A DNA stretch of 35,131 bases from Tannerellaceae bacterium (GCA_031267775.1 JAIRYL010000070.1:1-35131), one strand, 5' to 3'. Shown: positions 15,227-22,684, numbered from the stretch's first letter. Notes: generated by a model from the letters alone, not told the origin. Program-made: numbers and translations.

Positions 15227-15957
15227 AAGCTATGATCCTTGCCGCGGGCTTGGGGACGCGCCTCAAACCGATAACCAATAACACTCCAAAAGCATTGATA
15301 CCCATTAATGGCAAACCTATACTGGAACACCTGATCCTGAAATTAAAGGCTGCCGGTTTCCGCGAGGTCGTTATAAACATACATCATTTGGGCGAACAAA
15401 TTATCGACTTTCTGACGGCAAACGATAACTTCGGCGTCAAAATCAAACTATCCGACGAACGCGATTATTTATTGGATACGGGAGGAGGTATTAAATACGC
15501 CGCCAAATTCCTTGCGCAAAACAATGAACCTTTTTTAGTGCATAATGTAGATATCGTTTCGGACGTAGACCTGAAGGCGCTTTACAATCGTCATTTGGAA
15601 ACGAATGCGCTTGCAACCTTACTGGTAAGCAAAAGAAACACGTCGCGCTACCTGTTATTTGATAAAGACAACAAGCTATGCGCCTGGCATAATCACGATA
15701 CGGGAGAGGTGAAGTCTTTTTTTCCTAATTTCGACCTGCAAAAACATAGTGAATATGCCTTTGGCGGCGTACATGTTATTTCGCCCCAAATATTTGAATG
15801 GATGGAAGAATGGACGGGTAAGTTTTCTATCATAAACTTTTACCTGTCTGTTTGCGTTAAAACAAACATCCAGGCGTATGTTCCTAAAAACATCCATCTG
15901 ATAGATATAGGGAAACCGGAAGCTATCAGGCGGATCTATGGTTTAAAAAACCGGTGA
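15223..15957 (+). CDS. murU: MurU-like sugar-1-phosphate nucleotidyltransferase
   Basis: This 244-residue single-domain nucleotidyltransferase carries LAAGLGTRLKPITNNTPKAL at the start, the signature G-x-G-T-R and PKAL of the NTP_transferase family. LLDTGGGIKYA holds the sugar and base contact region. It lacks the C-terminal hexapeptide acyltransferase domain of GlmU. The size and the AmgK-like partner fit MurU, which makes UDP-MurNAc from MurNAc-1-phosphate in cell-wall recycling. The start overlaps the upstream stop (ATGA). Another sugar nucleotide is possible. Confidence 0.82.
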   Translation: MKAMILAAGLGTRLKPITNNTPKALIPINGKPILEHLILKLKAAGFREVVINIHHLGEQIIDFLTANDNFGVKIKLSDERDYLLDTGGGIKYAAKFLAQNNEPFLVHNVDIVSDVDLKALYNRHLETNALATLLVSKRNTSRYLLFDKDNKLCAWHNHDTGEVKSFFPNFDLQKHSEYAFGGVHVISPQIFEWMEEWTGKFSIINFYLSVCVKTNIQAYVPKNIHLIDIGKPEAIRRIYGLKNR

Positions 15958-16010
15958 TAAACAGGTATTTATGCTATCGCGTTCTATTTATTTAATCCAT
16001 GCTATAAGAT

Positions 16011-17006
16011 ATGAGAACATTTATTTTCAGTTTACTCTTTCTATCCGGCTGGTTGACAATGCATGCGCAACAGCCTGTATTAACGTTTCATGCAAACGGA
16101 AAATTCAAGATTGTACAGTTTACCGATATACATTATATCCATAACAACCCGAAGTCGGACGTATCTATTGAACGAATCCATGACATACTTGACGCCGAAA
16201 AGCCGGACTTGGCGCTCCTTACCGGAGATATTATTTATGGAGAACCGGCGGAAGAAGGACTTCGTTTTATACTGAAGCAAATTTCCGACAGGAAAATCCC
16301 TTTTGCCTGTATGTTCGGCAATCATGACGACGAGCAAGGGTTAACCCGCGCTCAATTGTTTGATATTATTAAAACCATTCCTTACAACTTGACGGGTACG
16401 ACCGAAGGGTTGCCGGGCGTTACCAATTTTATCCTGCCGGTTAAAAACAGACAGGGGAATAAGGATCTGGCAATCCTGTATTGCCTCGATTCGCATGCTT
16501 ATTCTTCTATGAAAGGCGTCGAAGGGTATGACTACATTAAATTTGCTCAAATTCAATGGTATCGCGAGAAAAGTATGGCTTATACAAGAGAAAACGGAGG
16601 AAAACCGATCCCTTCGCTGGCCTTCTTCCATATCCCGCTACCCGAATATAATCAGGCGGCAGCCGACGAAACGGCTATATTGATTGGCAGCCGTAAAGAA
16701 AAAGCCTGCGCTCCCCAACTTAATTCAGGCTTGTTTGCCTCCATGAAAGAAATGGGCGATATCAGGGGAATGTTTGTTGGACACGACCACGATTGCGACT
16801 ATGCCGTTATCTGGAAAGATATTATGCTGGCATACGGACGGTATACGGGAGGCGACACGGTGTACAATAATTTGCCGAACGGCGCGCGGATTATTGAATT
16901 AACGGAAGGAGAAGAGGGATTCAAAACCTGGATTCGCCTGAAAAACAACGAGATAATCAATCGCATTGATTATCCTTCCGACGTTATAAAAAAAGAAGAC
17001 GAGTAA
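16011..17006 (+). CDS. Secreted calcineurin-like metallophosphatase
   Basis: This 331-residue protein has a signal peptide ending in MHAQ. It shows the full metallophosphoesterase set: FTDIHYIH, LLTGDIIYG, FGNHDDE and FVGHDHDCDY, which bind two metals. It resembles the Icc/purple-acid-phosphatase-like periplasmic enzymes of Bacteroidota; the phosphoester substrate is unknown. It begins 53 bases after the MurU-like gene and may be co-transcribed. Its 3' end overlaps the convergent cobS 3' end by 37 bases. Confidence 0.88.
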   Translation: MRTFIFSLLFLSGWLTMHAQQPVLTFHANGKFKIVQFTDIHYIHNNPKSDVSIERIHDILDAEKPDLALLTGDIIYGEPAEEGLRFILKQISDRKIPFACMFGNHDDEQGLTRAQLFDIIKTIPYNLTGTTEGLPGVTNFILPVKNRQGNKDLAILYCLDSHAYSSMKGVEGYDYIKFAQIQWYREKSMAYTRENGGKPIPSLAFFHIPLPEYNQAAADETAILIGSRKEKACAPQLNSGLFASMKEMGDIRGMFVGHDHDCDYAVIWKDIMLAYGRYTGGDTVYNNLPNGARIIELTEGEEGFKTWIRLKNNEIINRIDYPSDVIKKEDE

Positions 17007-17740
17007 ATAAGAAGGATGCTCAAATAGAAACATGCTTCACAGAGAAGAAACAACGCGCCACAGCAATCGCCCGTATAACCTTGTATTTTCTTTTTCATCA
17101 ACGCAGTGAGGAAATACCACCCTGTAACCGGCGCCAGCGTGGCGAGCAGGTATTGCGCGCCAGGCAGTCCGGCCAAAGGGAGTAAGGTGAAAATAAAACA
17201 AACCGCATAATCCCTGACGCTCATTTTAGCAAAAACTACTCCGCTCTTGGCTTCCGCCTGGCTTCGCGCATAAGGCAGCCGATTGACAACCATAGACGAT
17301 ATACCCTTCGCGAAGGGGTCGCCGGCCAGTAAAGCGGCGCTTGCCAACTCAACGGGAAGCTGATTCAGCAGGGCATAAAACAAGGCAAAATAAAGCAGAA
17401 GCCCTGTCGCGCCATAAACGCCGATATGCGAATCTTTCATAATAGCCAGAATCCGTTCGCGCGAGGCGCCTCCTCCAAAACCGTCGAAAAAATCGGCAAG
17501 TCCGTCTTCGTGCAAACAACCGGTGATTAATAAACGGGCGATTATGGCAAAAAGCAGGGCAACGCTATAAGGCAAAAGCAGGGAAGCGACAGACAAAACA
17601 AGTACCGAACATCCGGAGGTAAGCCATCCGGTAAGCGGCCAGTAAGGGAGGATACGCGCAAAATACGCGGCCGGAATCGTTGCCAGCCGCCAAAAAGGTA
17701 GCCGGGTAAAGAAGATGAAAGCCGCTATTATCTGCCGCAT
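16970..17740 (-). CDS. cobS: Adenosylcobinamide-GDP ribazoletransferase
   Basis: This 256-residue polytopic membrane enzyme joins alpha-ribazole to adenosylcobinamide-GDP, the last assembly step of adenosylcobalamin. The diagnostic motif HEDGLADFFDGFGGG is followed by MKDSHIGVYGATGL. Five or six hydrophobic helices are visible. It starts one base after the cobT stop. Length and motifs are normal. Confidence 0.95.
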   Translation of the reverse strand: MRQIIAAFIFFTRLPFWRLATIPAAYFARILPYWPLTGWLTSGCSVLVLSVASLLLPYSVALLFAIIARLLITGCLHEDGLADFFDGFGGGASRERILAIMKDSHIGVYGATGLLLYFALFYALLNQLPVELASAALLAGDPFAKGISSMVVNRLPYARSQAEAKSGVVFAKMSVRDYAVCFIFTLLPLAGLPGAQYLLATLAPVTGWYFLTALMKKKIQGYTGDCCGALFLLCEACFYLSILLIYSSSFFITSEG

Positions 17741-17741
17741 C

Positions 17742-18779
17742 TCAAAAATATTTAGTGACAGACGCTTTAGAAAAACTATGCATCTCGTTGATCATCCTAA
17801 CGGCAGAGGCTACAATCGGATAGGCGCAAATAGCGCCGCTCCCCTCGCCCAGCCGAAGCCCCAGATGCAATAACGGCGCGGCGTGAAGTATCTCCAGCAG
17901 CTTTTTATGGCCGGCCTCGCCTCCGCAATGCCCATAGATGCAACAGGACAAAACTTCCGGATATAGTTTAGAAGCCGCCAGCACGCAGTTTGTCATGATA
18001 AAACCGTCTACTAAAATCAGCATTTTCAGTTCGGCCGCCCGAAGCATACCGCCTACCGCCATAACCATTTCGTAACCGCCAAAATAACGCATTACATTTA
18101 ATACGGAACGATCGCCTTTATACTTATCCAAAGCGGCCTGCAACACCTGTTGCTTGCGCCTGACGCCTTCGCCGTCTAATCCGCATCCGGCGCCAACGCA
18201 ACCGGCCAGGGGTACGCCTGCGAGGCAAGTCATCCACATACTTGACGCGGCCGTATTGGCAATGCCCATTTCCCCCAAACTGATTATATTAGATCCGTTG
18301 CGATAACATTCCGTTACCACCTCCGCCCCGTATTGAAGCGCCTGCTCCATTTCACGAATCGTCATGGCAGGTTCATGTAAAAAATTCCGCGTGCCTTTCC
18401 GTATCTTACGATGGATGATCCGGGTATCCGGCGGGAAATCACAGGCTATCCCGGCGTCGACAACTTTCAACTGAAAGCCGTGCTGGCGGGCTAAGAAACA
18501 AACGCCCGCTCCTCCGCTGAGAAACGCAGCGATCATCTGGCGGGTAACTTCTTTGGGCGATTGACTGACGCCTTCGTCGGCAATCCCGTGATCGGCTGCA
18601 AAAATGATATTTACCGGCTTCCGTAAAGAAGGCGAAAGCGTTTGCTGTACCAGCCCTATTTGCATGGCTAAGGCTTCCAAAACGCCCAACGAACCTTGGG
18701 GCTTGGCCAGGGCGTCTATCTTTTGCTGCAACGCGCAAGCTATGCCGGTATCCGGCGCTGTTATATTAAAAACGATCAT
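17742..18779 (-). CDS. cobT: Nicotinate-nucleotide:DMB phosphoribosyltransferase
   Basis: I place the start at 18779 (MIVFNITAPDTG), giving 345 residues, the usual family length. The upstream in-frame ATG at 18857 would add 26 residues running back into cobU. The ATG overlaps the cobU stop as ATGA. The enzyme makes alpha-ribazole-5-phosphate from dimethylbenzimidazole and nicotinate mononucleotide. Seen motifs are LAKPQGSLGVLE, FAADHGIADEGVSQSPKEVT, SLGEMGIANTAASS, and the C-terminal LGEGSGA carrying the catalytic glutamate. Confidence 0.95.
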   Translation of the reverse strand: MIVFNITAPDTGIACALQQKIDALAKPQGSLGVLEALAMQIGLVQQTLSPSLRKPVNIIFAADHGIADEGVSQSPKEVTRQMIAAFLSGGAGVCFLARQHGFQLKVVDAGIACDFPPDTRIIHRKIRKGTRNFLHEPAMTIREMEQALQYGAEVVTECYRNGSNIISLGEMGIANTAASSMWMTCLAGVPLAGCVGAGCGLDGEGVRRKQQVLQAALDKYKGDRSVLNVMRYFGGYEMVMAVGGMLRAAELKMLILVDGFIMTNCVLAASKLYPEVLSCCIYGHCGGEAGHKKLLEILHAAPLLHLGLRLGEGSGAICAYPIVASAVRMINEMHSFSKASVTKYF

Positions 18780-19288
18780 GACTTTATTGTAAGGGGAATT
18801 CCGCTTATCATTACGATTACTTCGTCGGCGCGGGAAGCGATATACTGGTTTAACCAACCCTGCATATCGGTAAACTTCCGCTGCACTTCGTTCGCAGAAG
18901 CGCCACCCGATCCGATTTCATTAGTTATGAAGATAAAACAAGCTTCCTGGCCGGTCAGCCGATCAAATTCATCTTTGATAAGAGACAGGGCTTTTTCTAC
19001 GTCGGCGTTGGCGTCGTAAAAAAAGTTGGTAGCCCAAAGAGTTACGCAATCTATCACAACCACCCGTCCCTGCAATGCATGCCGGCTCAGGTATTTGTCT
19101 TCTTCTATATTCGTCCATTCGGGGCCTCTGTCTTTTTTGTGCCGCTCGATGCGCTTCCGGTGTTCGTCGTCCCAGAAGCGAGACGTTGCCAGGTAAACGG
19201 GGCGCTCCGTTTGGCGTAGCGCCAGTTGCTGCGCATAGCCGCTTTTGTTTGAACGCTGTCCGCCGGTAATCAGTATCATTCGTTTCAT
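18776..19288 (-). CDS. cobU: Cobinamide kinase/cobinamide-phosphate guanylyltransferase
   Basis: The best start is 19288 (MKRMILITGG), giving 170 residues; it overlaps the cbiB stop as ATGA, and a second ATG lies at 19279. A longer frame to 19396 is only overlap with cbiB. The enzyme phosphorylates adenosylcobinamide and adds GMP. The P-loop reads GGQRSNKS where GGxRSGKS is expected, so the last P-loop glycine is asparagine. The downstream region RHKKDRGPEWTNIEED and VVIDCVTLW is typical. Function is very likely kept, given the intact cluster. Confidence 0.93.
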   Translation of the reverse strand: MKRMILITGGQRSNKSGYAQQLALRQTERPVYLATSRFWDDEHRKRIERHKKDRGPEWTNIEEDKYLSRHALQGRVVVIDCVTLWATNFFYDANADVEKALSLIKDEFDRLTGQEACFIFITNEIGSGGASANEVQRKFTDMQGWLNQYIASRADEVIVMISGIPLTIKS

Positions 19289-20256
19289 CCTGTATGAATA
19301 TAAGGGAAGCCGGCCAGTAAAAGCAATATGACAAGAATACCCATGGCAAGTTCCGTATGATTGTTTACCTGAATGGCGCGTTGCAAATCGTTCCACGAAA
19401 AGGGACGCTCATTCACGCCGATGTATGGCTTTTCTACCGGACGACCAAAATAGTTATGCGTCCCTCCAAACCGGCAATCCAATATGGCGGCCAAAGCAGC
19501 TTCGGGATAGCCTGCGTTAGGGCTTTCGTGCGCCGGGCCAAAGCGTTTGACAAATCCGAGCTTGTCCCAATTACCCGAAACAAACAGCATCAGGTAAGCC
19601 GTTAGCCGGGCCGGGATATAGTTGGCCACATCGTCAATTTTTGCCGCCGCCTGTCCAAATTCATAATATCGCTCCGTTTTATAGCCAATCATGGAATCGA
19701 GCGTATTGATCATCTTGTAGGCCATCATGCCGGGCAATCCTAACAGGGCAAACCAAAACATGGGCGCGACAACGCCATCGTTTAAATTTTCGGCCAACGA
19801 TTCGAGGGCTGCCGTTCTGATTTCGTGGGGAGAAAGGCTGGACGTGTCTCGCCCCACGATACGCGACAGTCGTTCGCGTCCTTCCTCCACATTTCGCCCG
19901 ACAGCTTCAAATACGCCCTGCACTTCGCGAATAAGCGTCTTGCCGGCCAGGCAATAAAAAACGCCAATCCCTACAAACAGGGCTTCCATGCGGGGATGAA
20001 AGGACAAGGAGGCGCATACAAGCAAAGCATGACACGCAAGGAATACGCCGGCAATTAACAGAAAGGAGAACAGGCTTCCTTTCAGGTAGCGATTCGCCCC
20101 CTTGTTAAAAGCGCGCTCGCCGGCGCCGATTATTTTGCCAAACAAGGCTACGGGGTGAGGCCATCCTTCGGGGTCACCCACTAAACGGTCGGCCATCCAT
20201 CCCCCGATAAATGGAATCAGTCGAAACAATACTAAAGAATGGCTAATCCAACTCAT
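19285..20256 (-). CDS. cbiB: Adenosylcobinamide-phosphate synthase (CbiB/CobD family)
   Basis: This 323-residue membrane enzyme attaches aminopropanol or its phosphate to adenosylcobyric acid. Motifs seen are DRLVGDPEGWPHPVALFGK near the N-terminus, ESLAENLNDGVVAPMFW, MINTLDSMIGYKTERYYEFG, and PNAGYPEAALA, all family hallmarks. It is the first gene of the four-gene cobalamin run; every junction downstream overlaps or is 1 base apart. Bases 20114-20227 near its 5' end recur at 22817-22930 with 3 mismatches. Confidence 0.96.
   Translation of the reverse strand: MSWISHSLVLFRLIPFIGGWMADRLVGDPEGWPHPVALFGKIIGAGERAFNKGANRYLKGSLFSFLLIAGVFLACHALLVCASLSFHPRMEALFVGIGVFYCLAGKTLIREVQGVFEAVGRNVEEGRERLSRIVGRDTSSLSPHEIRTAALESLAENLNDGVVAPMFWFALLGLPGMMAYKMINTLDSMIGYKTERYYEFGQAAAKIDDVANYIPARLTAYLMLFVSGNWDKLGFVKRFGPAHESPNAGYPEAALAAILDCRFGGTHNYFGRPVEKPYIGVNERPFSWNDLQRAIQVNNHTELAMGILVILLLLAGFPYIHTG
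20114..20227 (-). repeat. 114-bp direct repeat, copy A (inside cbiB)
   Basis: This part of cbiB (residues about 11-47) is repeated at 22817-22930 in the same orientation with 3 mismatches in 114 bases. This copy is within the intact gene. Confidence 0.95.
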
Positions 20257-20273
20257 ATTTATTATATAGACGG

Positions 20274-20281
20274 CAAAGATA
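20274..20281 (-). promoter_or_regulatory. -7 promoter box for the cobalamin operon
   Basis: On the minus strand this reads TATCTTTG, a perfect TAnnTTTG box, 18 bases before the cbiB start codon. The leader would be about 10 bases, too short to hold a cobalamin riboswitch. The -33 element is unclear. Confidence 0.5.
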
Positions 20282-20370
20282 ATGTTCCTGACTGAATTTT
20301 TCCGGTTTTTCGGGGTATAAAATCGGGAGGGGGGAAAAGGGGCGGTTTGTTATCGCCTTTAGCTTAACTA

Positions 20371-20454
20371 TACGACATTGGGATTGAACCTAAAACCTTT
20401 ATCTATATCTCTCGATTAAAATTCAAGCGCTCTATCCAGTTGAGCTACATTCGT
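20371..20454 (-). pseudogene. Degenerate tRNA, probably a tRNA-Arg relic
   Basis: Read on the minus strand, bases 8-27 are GTAGCTCAACTGGATAGAGC-like, a normal D-arm of Bacteroidota tRNA-Arg type. The anticodon arm CTTGA/TCGAG closes a 7-base loop ATTTTAA with anticodon TTT. The acceptor stem pairs at only about 4 of 7 positions and the T stem at 3 of 5, although TTCAATC keeps a recognisable T loop. About ten extra bases sit between the anticodon and T arms. The decay, extra bases and odd anticodon argue for a pseudogene, perhaps of a TCT-type tRNA-Arg. Confidence 0.6.
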
Positions 20455-20464
20455 TTTCTTTAGT

Positions 20465-20740
20465 TCACTTATCTGCGTAATGACCTTCTATACTTAAAAC
20501 CAAAACAGTTACAACTTCATCAAGAACATCATAAATTAAACGGTCATGTGCCGTTATCCGTCTTGAATAAGTGACAGAATTCCCGGCTTTCATTGGTTTT
20601 GGGCGTCCGGTTCCAGTTCTTGGGTGTTCCATCATCTCCTCTAATAACTTTACCAGCTTTTTGTAAGATACCGGATTTGATTTTTTATACTTGGCAACCA
20701 CACTGACAACTTCCTTTGAGAACTCAATTCTATATATCAT
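20465..20740 (-). CDS. YoeB/Txe-type mRNA-interferase toxin
   Basis: I place the start at 20740 (MIYRIEFSKEVV), giving 91 residues; the ATG overlaps the antitoxin stop as ATGA. The protein matches YoeB-family RelE-fold ribosome-dependent endoribonucleases: KLLEEMMEHPRTGTGRPKPM, YSRRITAHDRLIYDV and the terminal EGHYADK (YoeB proteins end in a GHYxDK-like sequence). The antitoxin lies immediately upstream, the standard order for YefM-YoeB. The pair lies next to a decayed tRNA, as mobile-island modules often do. Confidence 0.93.
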   Translation of the reverse strand: MIYRIEFSKEVVSVVAKYKKSNPVSYKKLVKLLEEMMEHPRTGTGRPKPMKAGNSVTYSRRITAHDRLIYDVLDEVVTVLVLSIEGHYADK

Positions 20741-20991
20741 AAAGAATCCAGGAAACTGTGAAGTTCTTCGTTTGTTTTGCAAGAAACCGTTTTTCCTTCC
20801 CTGTACTGCTTCCGGCCTTCTTCAAGTCTTTTCTCCAGTTCCGGAGTCATAACAAAGTCGCTATCATAAACAGGAATAAGCATATAGGACGTTCTTCCCC
20901 TACGTTTAATAATTACTTCTTCTCCATTGTCGGCGCGGTCGAAATATTCGGCTTGTTTATCTCTGAACTCTCTCGATGTTATTTGTATCAT
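20737..20991 (-). CDS. YefM/Phd-type antitoxin
   Basis: This 84-residue protein starts IQITSREFRDKQAEYFDRAD, the Phd/YefM fold with DNA-binding N-terminus. EEVIIKRRGRTSYMLIPVYD follows, and then a charged tail that would wrap the toxin. It neutralises the toxin and represses its own promoter. Half-sites that could bind it surround the -7 box at 21013-21037. Confidence 0.93.
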   Translation of the reverse strand: MIQITSREFRDKQAEYFDRADNGEEVIIKRRGRTSYMLIPVYDSDFVMTPELEKRLEEGRKQYREGKTVSCKTNEELHSFLDSL

Positions 20992-21012
20992 ACCCTTTTC
21001 TTTTTAATGCGT

Positions 21013-21037
21013 ACCAAATATGGTGCAAAAATACCAT
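21013..21037 (-). promoter_or_regulatory. Toxin-antitoxin promoter and candidate operator
   Basis: On the minus strand, bases 21026-21033 read TATTTTTG, a perfect TAnnTTTG box. Around it are three half-sites: ACCA (21013-21016), ATGGT (21020-21024) and ACCAT (21033-21037); the last two form a perfect inverted repeat with an 8-base spacer. Overlap with the promoter is what autorepression by a YefM/Phd antitoxin needs. The assignment is inference. Confidence 0.5.
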
Positions 21038-21091
21038 TTGTTTTTAAAAACCGTATGCAATAAAAGGAGATTTTTTTGTATTATTTGTTTG

Positions 21092-21121
21092 TTTGCAAAT
21101 CAAAAATAATGCATACATTTG
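21092..21121 (+). promoter_or_regulatory. Strong promoter of a short transcript
   Basis: TTTG (21092-21095), an 18-base spacer and TACATTTG (21114-21121, perfect TAnnTTTG) match both Bacteroidota promoter elements. Transcription would begin near 21128. Confidence 0.7.
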
Positions 21122-21127
21122 CACGCA

Positions 21128-21282
21128 TCGAAAAAGAAAAAGTTTTTCAGGAAGGAGTTTTTTACTCCATTTTTTGTAAAAAATTATATAATGATAATCG
21201 TTTAAAAAGTCTTGATTTCTGTCTGCAGAAAGAGACATTAAAAAGAGGGTGAGTCAAAAGTTTGAATACGCCCTCTTTTTTT
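21128..21282 (+). ncRNA. Candidate small RNA or attenuated leader
   Basis: A clean promoter upstream and a terminator-type hairpin downstream bound about 155 bases with no good coding frame. The interior has a short hairpin GGAGT-TTTTT-ACTCC (21154-21168) followed by a T-run. It ends 17 bases before the start codon of the secreted protein, so it is either an independent small RNA or a leader whose terminator controls that gene. No known family is recognised. Confidence 0.45.
21243..21282 (+). terminator. Rho-independent terminator or attenuator
   Basis: AAGAGGG (21243-21249) pairs with CCCTCTT (21271-21277), enclosing an inner TCAAA/TTTGA hairpin, followed by a run of seven T. It lies 17 bases before the next start codon, an unusual place for a plain terminator. 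Confidence 0.75.
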
Positions 21283-21298
21283 CGGTTTAAAATTATTT

Positions 21299-22378
21299 AT
21301 GAAAACTAAGAATAGTATCTATATTGCACTTGGTTTGCTATGTACCTTGAAAATAGTCGGACAGACAGAAATGGTACGTATTTATGCCGTGAATGAACAA
21401 AACAATCCGGTTGACGGCGTGTACGCCGGTATTCCGTACCGGTATCGTTTCTGGTATTCCGATACGCTGGGAATCATTGACATTCCTTTATCCGAGCTGT
21501 CCCTGCGGGACACGCTATCTCTTTTGCATATCAGCTATAAACCTGTGTTCATCGACGCGCAGTCATTGATATCATCCATGAATCATAAAAAAAACATACA
21601 GTTACAATCAGATATTAAAGTATTAGACGAAGTAACAGTAACTCCTTTGAATCCGGCAAAACTGGTAAAGGAAGCCATACGTCTGATTCCTGCATTATAT
21701 TCTCCTGCATTTGCATATCCTCTTTCGTTACACGCCAATATAGATGTTTTTAACGCAAATGATTCTACTTCAATCATATATTACAAAGGAGCTTTGCAGA
21801 TTTCACAGCCCGATCAAAAAAAACTGCCCTGCGTAAGTAAATTGGCAGAGATCGAACAAATAGCCGGCAATGCAAAAGATCAACTGTATCCGATTCGGGT
21901 AAGTCGTTTCGCCGAAATAATTCCAATTGGAGAACAGGGCGTCATCCGTAACTTCAAGCGCTATGTTTTTGACAAATATCAATATATACAATACAGAGGC
22001 AGCGAAGCTGTACAGGTATATTTCCACAGGGAGAAGGGTGATTTTAAACAAACAGGAAGCCTGATTATACGGGAAGATACAAAAGCGATTGTTGCGCTTA
22101 TCTATTCTACTCAATCAATGAAAAACGTAATGAAAAGCACCACCAAAGGAAGTATGATTTATACTAATCTTGATTCCCATCAGGTAGAAATTAACTATAG
22201 CCTCAATGCAGATAACCTTTATGAATTTGAATCTGGAATGTATCATGTACAATATACAAATCATCGGAAAAATACGTTCCAAAGCATTATTCTTAATTCT
22301 TACCTGAAGAAGATAACATCCACGAATATTGAAACTGGCAGCAAAATACCGGTTAATGAATTATTTATAAAAGAATGA
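21299..22378 (+). CDS. Secreted protein with carboxypeptidase-like regulatory domain
   Basis: This 359-residue protein has a signal peptide (about residues 1-22). A beta-sandwich domain resembling the carboxypeptidase-regulatory-like domain of Bacteroidota outer-membrane proteins follows (residues about 25-105, with LQSDIKVLDEVTVTPLNP at its end). The remaining 250 residues hold KLVKEAIRLIPALY and a beta-rich region, a layout seen in many uncharacterised secreted Bacteroidota proteins. It has no barrel and no lipobox. It is preceded by a promoter-to-terminator unit. Function unknown. Confidence 0.8.
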   Translation: MKTKNSIYIALGLLCTLKIVGQTEMVRIYAVNEQNNPVDGVYAGIPYRYRFWYSDTLGIIDIPLSELSLRDTLSLLHISYKPVFIDAQSLISSMNHKKNIQLQSDIKVLDEVTVTPLNPAKLVKEAIRLIPALYSPAFAYPLSLHANIDVFNANDSTSIIYYKGALQISQPDQKKLPCVSKLAEIEQIAGNAKDQLYPIRVSRFAEIIPIGEQGVIRNFKRYVFDKYQYIQYRGSEAVQVYFHREKGDFKQTGSLIIREDTKAIVALIYSTQSMKNVMKSTTKGSMIYTNLDSHQVEINYSLNADNLYEFESGMYHVQYTNHRKNTFQSIILNSYLKKITSTNIETGSKIPVNELFIKE

Positions 22379-22400
22379 ATGGACGTTTCGAAATGTAACT

Positions 22401-22546
22401 CTATCTGGAAATAGCCTCTGCCGCTTCAATAAGCGCATTAAAATCAGGCTCGTACACATCTCCAATTGTACCGATGCGAAACGTATCCGCCTGCGATAAT
22501 TTTCCGGGATTAAATAACGAATCCCTTTTGTATTAAGTCCTTCATT
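22401..22546 (-). pseudogene. phnW: 3' remnant of phnW (aminoethylphosphonate-pyruvate transaminase)
   Basis: On the minus strand the sequence encodes KDLIQKGFVI, then after a one-base shift PGKLSQADTFRIGTIGDV and a tail ending ISR and TAG. This is the C-terminal end of PhnW-like transaminases (GFVIYPGKxSQADTFRIG). A single inserted base at about 22510-22514 breaks the frame. The rest of the gene is gone, replaced by repeats from 22548 on. No other phosphonate gene is in the window. Confidence 0.8.
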
Positions 22547-22547
22547 T

Positions 22548-22568
22548 GGGCGCGTCCCCCGCAAGGGG
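22548..22568. repeat. 21-bp GC-rich direct repeat, copy 1
   Basis: This copy starts GGGCGCGTCCCCC and ends GCAAGGGG, and is identical to 22695-22715. It abuts the truncated end of the phnW remnant, so it may mark the breakpoint. Confidence 0.9.
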
Positions 22569-22656
22569 AATGAAGAATGCAGAATTAAAATAAATCGAAC
22601 GAAAAAAAGGCACGGCAAGCATTCTACCCAGGCAAGAAGCCTCTGATACATTTGCA

Positions 22657-22684
22657 AATTCTCAATTCTCAATTCTCAATTCTC
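22657..22684. repeat. Four tandem copies of a 7-bp unit
   Basis: Four perfect AATTCTC units are followed by a partial fifth. Such short runs often sit beside the GC-rich repeat elements of Bacteroidota. Confidence 0.9.

Noticed and set aside
18780..18857. 26-residue N-terminal extension of CobT
   Set aside because: It overlaps cobU coding sequence and has no family similarity; the ATGA overlap at 18776-18779 is the normal junction.
19289..19396. 36-residue N-terminal extension of CobU
   Set aside because: It is the antisense-of-nothing overlap with the 3' end of cbiB; the P-loop start MKRMILITGG fits the family.
20257..20464. Cobalamin riboswitch before cbiB
   Set aside because: No B12-box-like sequence was seen, and the -7 box leaves too short a leader.
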